Assembly: GCF_963378085.1 (NCBI RefSeq)
Contig: NZ_OY726395.1
Span: forward strand, 2,976,001 to 3,040,000
DNA from: Mycolicibacterium sp. MU0050
Lineage (GTDB): Bacteria > Actinomycetota > Actinomycetes > Mycobacteriales > Mycobacteriaceae
DNA length: 64,000 nucleotides
Reading direction: 5' to 3'
Positions 58,392 to 64,000 of the stretch are shown piece after piece. Numbering within the stretch: position 1 is the stretch's first letter; each line of letters opens with the position of its first letter. Under the pieces are notes generated by a model that was not told the origin of the DNA, did no database searches, and saw nothing but the letters and a program-made list of their open reading frames with translations. A program made the position numbers and the translations under genes.

Positions 58392-61139
58392 TCAGCCGCG
58401 GTCCTTCTCGACCAGCTCGTAGGTCTCGATGACGTCGCCTTCCTTGATGTCGTTGTAGGTCAACGTCAGACCGCACTCGTAGCCTTCGCGGACCTCGGTG
58501 GCGTCGTCCTTCTCCCGCTTGAGCGAGGACACCGTGAGGTTCTCGGCGACCACGACGTTGTCACGCAGCAACCGCGCCTTGGCGTTGCGCCGCATGATTC
58601 CCGACGTGACCAGGCAGCCGGCGATGTTGCCGACCTTCGACGACCGGAAGATGGCCCGGATCTCGGCGCGGCCGAGTTCCTTCTCCTCGTAGACCGGCTT
58701 GAGCATGCCCTTGAGCGCGCTCTGGATCTCGTCGATGGCCTGGTAGATCACCGAGTAGTAGCGGATGTCCACCCCGTCGCGGTTGGCGAGTTCGGTGGCC
58801 TTGCCCTCGGCTCGCACGTTGAAGCCGATGATGATCGCATCCGAGGCCGACGCCAGGTTGACGTTGGTCTCGGTGACGCCGCCGACGCCGCGGTCGATGA
58901 CGCGCAGTTCCACCTCGTCGTCGATCTCGATCCCCAGCAGCGCCTCTTCCAGGGCCTCCACGGTGCCGGAGTTGTCGCCCTTCAGGATCAGGTTGAGCTG
59001 ACTGGTTTCCTTGAGCGCCGCATCCAGATCGTCCAGGCTGATCCGCTTGCGCGACCGTGCCGCCAGGGCGTTGCGCTTGCGCGCGCTGCGCCGGTCGGCG
59101 ATCTGACGGGCGATCCGGTCCTCGTCGACCACCAGCAGGTTGTCGCCGGCGCCCGGCACCGACGTGAACCCGACGACCTGCACGGGCCGCGACGGCGACG
59201 CCTCTTCGACGTCCTCGCCGTGCTCGTCGATCATCCGACGGACACGCCCGTAGGCGTCGCCGGCGACGATCGAGTCGCCGACCCGCAGGGTGCCGCGCTG
59301 GATCAGCACGGTGGCCACCGGGCCGCGACCGCGGTCCAGGTGCGCCTCGATCGCCACACCCTGGGCCTCCATGTCGGGGTTGGCCCGCAGGTCCAGCGCG
59401 GCGTCGGCGGTCAGCAGCACCGCTTCGAGCAGGTTCTCGATGTTGGTGCCCTGTTTGGCCGAGATGTCGACGAACATGGTGTCGCCACCGAAGTCCTCGG
59501 CGACCAGGTTGTACTCGGTGAGCTGCGCCCGGATCTTGGCCGGGTCGGCGCTCTCCTTGTCGATCTTGTTGACCGCCACCACGATCGGCACGTCGGCCGC
59601 CTGCGCGTGGTTGATGGCCTCCACCGTCTGCGGCATCACGCCGTCGTCGGCGGCGACCACCAGGATCGCGATGTCGGTGGCCTTCGCGCCGCGGGCACGC
59701 ATGGCGGTGAACGCCTCGTGACCGGGGGTGTCGATGAACGTGATCAGGCGGGGTTGGCCCTCGTGCTCCACGCTGACCTGGTAGGCGCCGATGTGCTGGG
59801 TGATGCCGCCGGCCTCGCCCTCGCCGACGTTCTCCTTACGGATGGTGTCCAGCAGGCGCGTCTTGCCGTGGTCGACGTGACCCATGACGGTGACCACCGG
59901 CGGGCGCTGCTCGAGATCGCTCTCGTCGCCCTCGTCCTCGCCGTAGGTGAGGTCGAAGGACTCCAGCAGTTCGCGGTCCTCGTCCTCCGGGGAGACGACC
60001 TGGACCTTGAAGTTCATCTCGCTGCCGAGCAGCTCCAGGGTGTCATCGCCGACGGACTGGGTCGCGGTGACCATCTCACCGAGGTTGAACAACGCCTGCA
60101 CCAGCGCAGCCGGGTTGGCGTCGATCTTCTCGGCGAAGTCGGACAGGGACGCCCCGCGGGCCAGCCGGATGGTCTCGCCGTTGCCGTGCGGCAACCGCAC
60201 GCCACCGACGACCGGCGCCTGCATCGAGTCGTATTCCTGACGTTTCTGCCGCTTCGACTTGCGGCCACGCCGCGGCGCGCCGCCCGGGCGACCGAACGCA
60301 CCGGCTGCGCCGCCCCGCTGACCGGGCCGGCCACCGCCACCGGGACGACCCCGGAAGCCGCCGGCCGGTGCGCCACCGGCACCGGGGGCACCGCCGCCGC
60401 CGCGGTAGTTGCCGCCACCGCCGGCGCCGGGACGTGCGCCCTGACCGGGACCGGGACGGGGACCGCCGCCGGGCCGCGGACCCGGGCGCGGGCCACCGCG
60501 ACCGGGCGCACCGGTTGCGGGGCGCGGGGGCATGTTGCCGGGCGTGACACCGGGGCGCACGGCACCGGGACCGGGCCGGGGACCACCGGGTCCGGGGCCG
60601 GGACGCGGGCCCTGCGGGCGCGGGGCCGGCCTCTCGACCGGCTGTTGCGTCGAGAACGGGTTGTTGCCCACCCGCGGCGGGCGCGGCATACCCGGCTTGG
60701 GTCCGGGGGTCGCGGGCCGCGGCCCGGGAGTCGGGGTGGGTGCCGGGGCCTGCGCCGCGGCGGCCGGCGGAGTCGCGGCCGCGGGCGGGGCCGCCGGCGG
60801 TTCGGGAGCCGCCGGGGCGGCCGGCTTGGGGGCGCCGGGCTTCGGGCCACCGGGCTTGGGGCCCGGGGTGGCCGGCGCCTGGTCAGCCGCCGGGGCCGCG
60901 GGCGCGGCGGTGCCCGCGGCGGGCGCCGCGGGTTGCGCGGGAGCTGGGGATGACTTCTGCGGCGCCTTCTCGGCTGCCTTACCTCCGCCGAATGACTCGC
61001 GGAGACGGCGCGCGACGGGGGCTTCCACCGTCGATGACGCCGATTTCACGAACTCGCCCTGCTCACTCAAGCGAGCGAGGACTTCCTTACTTGTTACACC
61101 GAGTTGCTTCGCCAACTCGTGCACACGGGCCTTGGCCAC
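58392..61139 (-). CDS. infB: translation initiation factor IF-2
   Basis: A GTPase that brings initiator tRNA to the 30S subunit. It has 915 residues. The N-terminal IF2N helix is [23 protein letters not shown]. Residues of about 65-290 are a low-complexity Pro/Gly/Ala/Arg region. The G domain has [18 protein letters not shown] and NKID. The start is GTG 61139 with AGGAG upstream. It is in the rimP-nusA-ylxR-infB-rbfA cluster. Confidence 0.97.
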   Translation of the reverse strand: MAKARVHELAKQLGVTSKEVLARLSEQGEFVKSASSTVEAPVARRLRESFGGGKAAEKAPQKSSPAPAQPAAPAAGTAAPAAPAADQAPATPGPKPGGPKPGAPKPAAPAAPEPPAAPPAAATPPAAAAQAPAPTPTPGPRPATPGPKPGMPRPPRVGNNPFSTQQPVERPAPRPQGPRPGPGPGGPRPGPGAVRPGVTPGNMPPRPATGAPGRGGPRPGPRPGGGPRPGPGQGARPGAGGGGNYRGGGGAPGAGGAPAGGFRGRPGGGGRPGQRGGAAGAFGRPGGAPRRGRKSKRQKRQEYDSMQAPVVGGVRLPHGNGETIRLARGASLSDFAEKIDANPAALVQALFNLGEMVTATQSVGDDTLELLGSEMNFKVQVVSPEDEDRELLESFDLTYGEDEGDESDLEQRPPVVTVMGHVDHGKTRLLDTIRKENVGEGEAGGITQHIGAYQVSVEHEGQPRLITFIDTPGHEAFTAMRARGAKATDIAILVVAADDGVMPQTVEAINHAQAADVPIVVAVNKIDKESADPAKIRAQLTEYNLVAEDFGGDTMFVDISAKQGTNIENLLEAVLLTADAALDLRANPDMEAQGVAIEAHLDRGRGPVATVLIQRGTLRVGDSIVAGDAYGRVRRMIDEHGEDVEEASPSRPVQVVGFTSVPGAGDNLLVVDEDRIARQIADRRSARKRNALAARSRKRISLDDLDAALKETSQLNLILKGDNSGTVEALEEALLGIEIDDEVELRVIDRGVGGVTETNVNLASASDAIIIGFNVRAEGKATELANRDGVDIRYYSVIYQAIDEIQSALKGMLKPVYEEKELGRAEIRAIFRSSKVGNIAGCLVTSGIMRRNAKARLLRDNVVVAENLTVSSLKREKDDATEVREGYECGLTLTYNDIKEGDVIETYELVEKDRG

Positions 61140-61240
61140 TACTTCTCCTCATCTGGAGGCGGCAGCGGTCGTCGGCCGACGCCTCGGGTTTAGCTATGAC
61201 GCATGGTCATCGAGACTTCACGGTGTGCTCATGTTCTTCG

Positions 61241-61600
61241 CTACCTGTTCTGTTCCCCGCCGTCATCGGGCACTTCGAGTCGCTCGAAGTGCTCGACCAC
61301 CGCGGACGTGTCCGGTGGACCGGTGATTCGCAGTGCTCGTACAAAGGCCCGCCGTCGAAGCGCTTCCTGCAGGCACTGCGTATCGGAATGCAACCACGCA
61401 CCCCGACCAGGAAGATTACCCGCTGTGTCAACAATGACGGCGACGCCATGCTGGCATTGGTCACCATTGTTGGATTCAGCTACCACCCGAAGCAGATCGA
61501 CGGCCAACTCTCGTTTCCGGCACCCGACACACGTACGCACCGGACCGTCGGTACGGCGATGCTTCCGTGTGGTGAAGACCGAATTCTCGCGCTGGATCAC
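61241..61600 (-). CDS. YlxR-family RNA-binding protein (DUF448)
   Basis: A 119-residue protein. The zinc-free YlxR motif is GPVRTCVGCRKRE, and the later GRGAWLHSDTQCLQEALRRRAF is typical. It is always found between nusA and infB and is thought to bind RNA or nucleoid. The start is GTG 61600, which has TAGACT 5 nt upstream and no ribosome binding site, so a second leaderless promoter may exist inside the operon. A 101-nt gap separates it from infB. Confidence 0.88.
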   Translation of the reverse strand: MIQRENSVFTTRKHRRTDGPVRTCVGCRKRELAVDLLRVVAESNNGDQCQHGVAVIVDTAGNLPGRGAWLHSDTQCLQEALRRRAFVRALRITGPPDTSAVVEHFERLEVPDDGGEQNR

Positions 61601-61605
61601 GGTTC

Positions 61606-61611
61606 AGTCTA
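61606..61611 (-). promoter_or_regulatory. possible internal -10 box (TAGACT) before ylxR-infB
   Basis: Minus-strand TAGACT ends 5 nt before the ylxR GTG at 61600. If used, ylxR and infB could be transcribed apart from rimP-nusA. Confidence 0.35.
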
Positions 61612-61659
61612 CCGTTACCGCGCCACGCACCTGAACCAGCGTCGATCGGCGTCTCCCGG

Positions 61660-62670
61660 CTAACCCGCGGCGTCGTCGGCGGGGACTTCGGCGTCGCTGC
61701 GGATATCGATGCGCCACCCCGTCAGGCGGGCCGCCAGCCGCGCGTTCTGGCCCTCCTTGCCGATGGCCAACGACAGCTGGAAATCGGGCACCACCACGCG
61801 TGCCGCGCGGGTGTTGGGGTCGATGATCGACACCGACACCACCTTGGCCGGTGAGAGCGCGTTGGCCACGAACCGCGCCGGGTCCTCGTCGTAGTCGATG
61901 ATGTCGATCTTCTCGCCGGACAACTCGCTCATCACGTTGCGCACCCGCTGGCCCATCGGCCCGATGCAGGCGCCCTTGGCGTTGAGCCCCGACACCCGGG
62001 AGGTCACTGCGATCTTCGACCGGTGCCCGGCCTCGCGGGCCACGGCCACGATGTCCACCGAGCCGTCGGCGATCTCGGGCACCTCCAGCGAGAACAGCTT
62101 GCGCACCAGGTTGGGGTGGGTGCGGGAGAGCCTGATCTGAGGTTCGCGGGCGCCCCGGGTCACGCCCAGCACGAAGCACCGCAGCCGGTCGCCGTGCTCG
62201 TAGGACTCGCCGGGCACCTGCTCCGAGGACGGGATCACGCCCTCGGAGTACTTGGTCTCGCTGCCCATCCGCAGCACCACTTCACCGCGGGCGTTGGCGC
62301 GCGCGTCGCGCTGGATGACGCCGGCGACGATGTCGCCCTCCCGGGCCGAGAACTCGCCGTAGATCTTCTCGTTCTCGGCGTCGCGGAAGCGCTGCAGCAT
62401 GACCTGCCGGGCGGTGGTGGCCGCGACCCGGCCGAACCCGTCGGGGGTGTCGTCCCACTCGCTGATGACGCGGCCCTCGTCGTCGTGCTCGCGCGCGATG
62501 ACCTTGACCTCGCCGGTCTTGCGGTCGATGTCGATGCTCGCGTCGGGTTGATGCCCCTCCGTGTGTCGGTAGGCGGTCAGCAACGCCGACTTGATGGTCT
62601 CGAGCAGTTCGCCCGCCGGAATCCCACGGTCCACTTCGATCGCGTGCAGCGCGGCCATGTCGATGTTCAT
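61660..62670 (-). CDS. nusA: transcription termination/antitermination factor NusA
   Basis: A 336-residue RNA polymerase-binding factor. The N-terminal domain starts [31 protein letters not shown]. An S1 domain ([11 protein letters not shown]) and two KH domains ([26 protein letters not shown] and [21 protein letters not shown]) follow. It lacks the acidic C-terminal repeats of the E. coli protein, as is usual in actinobacteria. The ATG shares one base with the rimP stop (TAATG). Confidence 0.97.
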   Translation of the reverse strand: MNIDMAALHAIEVDRGIPAGELLETIKSALLTAYRHTEGHQPDASIDIDRKTGEVKVIAREHDDEGRVISEWDDTPDGFGRVAATTARQVMLQRFRDAENEKIYGEFSAREGDIVAGVIQRDARANARGEVVLRMGSETKYSEGVIPSSEQVPGESYEHGDRLRCFVLGVTRGAREPQIRLSRTHPNLVRKLFSLEVPEIADGSVDIVAVAREAGHRSKIAVTSRVSGLNAKGACIGPMGQRVRNVMSELSGEKIDIIDYDEDPARFVANALSPAKVVSVSIIDPNTRAARVVVPDFQLSLAIGKEGQNARLAARLTGWRIDIRSDAEVPADDAAG

Positions 62671-63209
62671 TAAACGGCCCCTCCTCCGGTTTGGCCCACC
62701 AGCTCCAACTCTCGTTTGCTCGGTGAGGAAAAGTCCACCTGGACAACGGCTTTGGCAATGTCGTCGAGTCTGATCTGGCGCCGAGAGAAATCCGAGCGCT
62801 CCCGGACCACCACGGTGAGGATCCCGTCGTCGACCGCGGCGACCCGCCCGAGGACAGTGGTGCCGTCGGCCAGCGCCAGCTCGACCTTGCGGCCGTGGGC
62901 GCGACGGAAGTGCTTCGGGGCGGTCAGTGGGCGGTCGACTCCCGGTGAGGTCACCTCCAGGACGTACGGCGCGCTCACCTCGGGCACCTCGTCGAGGAGT
63001 TGCGAAGCCGCCCGGGACAACTCGGCCAAGGTGTCCAGATCCAGGGCCCGGTCGCCGTCGGCCACCACCACGATCTTGGCGGGACGGGCCGACGTGTCGA
63101 CGACGACGTCCTCGATCTCGTAGCCCGCGCGTTCGAATTCCGCAGCAAGGAGCTCGATTACCTGCGACGGCGCGGGTAGCCCCCCGGTCGATCCGGTGCG
63201 CTGCGTCAC
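62670..63209 (-). CDS. rimP: ribosome maturation factor RimP
   Basis: A 179-residue 30S assembly factor. [22 protein letters not shown] opens the N-domain, and [32 protein letters not shown] is the family signature. GTG 63209 is chosen because AGGAG lies 8-9 nt upstream; ATG 63224 lacks a ribosome binding site and is the alternative. It is the first gene of the rimP-nusA-ylxR-infB-rbfA-nrnA-dinF operon. Confidence 0.93.
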   Translation of the reverse strand: MTQRTGSTGGLPAPSQVIELLAAEFERAGYEIEDVVVDTSARPAKIVVVADGDRALDLDTLAELSRAASQLLDEVPEVSAPYVLEVTSPGVDRPLTAPKHFRRAHGRKVELALADGTTVLGRVAAVDDGILTVVVRERSDFSRRQIRLDDIAKAVVQVDFSSPSKRELELVGQTGGGAV

Positions 63210-63350
63210 GGCAAGGCTCCTCATCTTGAGTTGTGCGGCCAGCAGTCGCGGCTGCCCGCGACACCAATGCCCCAGGATACGTCAGGAATCGGATGCCCCC
63301 GTCCAGATCGGGTGGGCACCGCGCCCGAGCGTCGCGGCGGTGATGGCAGG

Positions 63351-63881
63351 ATGTGGTGCGTGCGCAGGCGTGACGTGTTGGTGGGCGCCGGCCGCGGCGT
63401 CCTCGGGCTGGCGCTCATCGCGGCGACCGCCGGAACGGCGGCGGCCTGCGGGAGCAGCGACGAACCCGAGGTCGACCCGCTGCAGAAGCCCCAGGAGATG
63501 GCCGAATCGGACGCCGAGTTGGCCCGCGCGGCCGCGACCGGCGCCCCGCCGGCGCTGGTTCCGGCACTGACCCAGATCGCCGCCGAACGGGCCCAACACG
63601 CACGGGCGCTGGCCGAGGAGATCGCGCGGACAGCGGGCCGAGCCGCGCCCACCACAACGACAACGGCGACCCCCACCACCACGACCCCGGGCGAGGGCGC
63701 GACGCCCGCCCCACCCCCGACGGTGGCCCAGGTGGCCGACGCCCTGCGCGCCTCGGCCGAGGCGGCCACCGACGCCGCGGCCGGCCTGGCTGGGTATCGC
63801 GCCGGCCTGCTGGCGTCGGTCGCCGCGGCGTGCACCGCGTCGCTGACCGTCACGCTCCCGAGCCCCAAGGCGGCGTCATGA
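63351..63881 (+). CDS. secreted lipoprotein with possible Tat signal
   Basis: A 176-residue protein. [25 protein letters not shown] is a twin-arginine-like signal, and [12 protein letters not shown] gives a plausible lipid-anchored cysteine although the lipobox is imperfect. After it is a helical region, then a Thr/Pro-rich segment (about residues 100-130), then an Ala-rich helix. The function is unknown. The start could be the GTG at 63360. It overlaps the next gene by 4 nt and is divergent from rimP, as I recall for the same pair in M. tuberculosis. Confidence 0.75.
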   Translation: MWCVRRRDVLVGAGRGVLGLALIAATAGTAAACGSSDEPEVDPLQKPQEMAESDAELARAAATGAPPALVPALTQIAAERAQHARALAEEIARTAGRAAPTTTTTATPTTTTPGEGATPAPPPTVAQVADALRASAEAATDAAAGLAGYRAGLLASVAAACTASLTVTLPSPKAAS

Positions 63882-64000
63882 CATCACCGGTCAACTCGCC
63901 GGAACCGCAGCGGCCCTCGGAACCGGCCGCCGCGGCCCTGTACGACGCGCTGGTCACCGCGCACGCCACGGTCTACGGCTACGGCATCGTGTCGGCGCGC
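63878..64000 (+). CDS. ferritin-like DUF4439 protein (5' part only)
   Basis: 41 codons are visible before the window ends. It starts [15 protein letters not shown] and continues AAAALYDALVTAHATVYGYGIVSAR, which resembles the first helix of the ferritin-like DUF4439 family often found beside the preceding lipoprotein gene. The overlap (ATGA) implies a shared mRNA. Assignment rests on the short fragment and context. Confidence 0.6.
   Translation, partial: MTSPVNSPEPQRPSEPAAAALYDALVTAHATVYGYGIVSAR

Overview
The window looks like a chromosome segment of a fast-growing mycobacterium (Mycolicibacterium-type). Base composition is uniformly high GC with GTG starts common. The gene order ftsK, rnj, dapA, thyX, dfrA, thyA, dapB, ald, M16 peptidase, pnp, lppU-like, rpsO, ribF, sirR/mntR, truB, pptT, metallophosphoesterase, lppV-like, rbfA, infB, ylxR, nusA, rimP follows, from memory, the M. 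tuberculosis Rv2748c-Rv2844 region with several extra blocks. Species assignment is inference. There are no tRNA or rRNA genes, IS elements, prophage or CRISPR arrays.

Layout. 1-2.4 kb: the cut-off ftsK. 2.6-4.6 kb: a monooxygenase / mycofactocin-type SDR / methyltransferase operon. 4.7-7.2 kb: a small exported Asp/Trp-tailed peptide with a two-component system. 7.2-13.0 kb: one long leftward operon thyA-dfrA-(YcaQ-like)-thyX-dapA-rnj. 13.1-23.9 kb: accessory metabolism and regulation, including a dienelactone hydrolase, a glycosyltransferase behind a cyclase/AAA signalling protein, a CynX-type transporter, a cupin with a divergent AraC regulator, a CsbD protein, a flavoprotein and an atypical SDR. 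23.5-24.6 kb: dapB with a membrane gene. 24.8-30.6 kb: a hydratase/hydrolase/FMO operon, a PucR-type regulator and an acyl-CoA synthetase. 30.8-35.2 kb: ald, YchJ, a DUF4334 protein, a nitronate monooxygenase and an M16 peptidase. 35.2-43.0 kb: RNA and cofactor housekeeping genes. 43.2-47.1 kb: a DUF3558 protein, a CocE-type hydrolase, DUF1802, DUF2277 and a crotonase. 47.1-55.6 kb: a LacI-controlled catabolic operon and a NitT/TauT-type ABC transporter. 55.6-63.2 kb: the rimP-nusA-ylxR-infB-rbfA-nrnA-dinF operon. 63.3 kb to the end: a lipoprotein and the start of a ferritin-like gene.

The most interesting signal is at 47-55.6 kb. The same 14-bp operator occurs twice, as exact reverse complements of each other. 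One copy lies between the LacI gene and its divergent four-gene enzyme operon. The other lies just downstream of a good promoter for a three-gene ABC transporter, on the far side of the LacI gene. This defines a compact regulon in which an NMT1/ThiY-like uptake system, which is not the usual sugar type, is coupled to a dehydrogenase, a DUF993 aldolase-like protein, a sugar isomerase-like protein and glycerate kinase. The substrate is unknown.

Other signals are a three-copy OmpR-type repeat in front of the Asp/Trp-tailed peptide and its two-component system, several palindromes in promoters, and at least thirteen genes with a TANNNT -10 box 5-8 nt before the start codon, indicating leaderless transcripts. 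No gap without a gene exceeds 300 bases. The longest is the pnp leader at 37504-37781.
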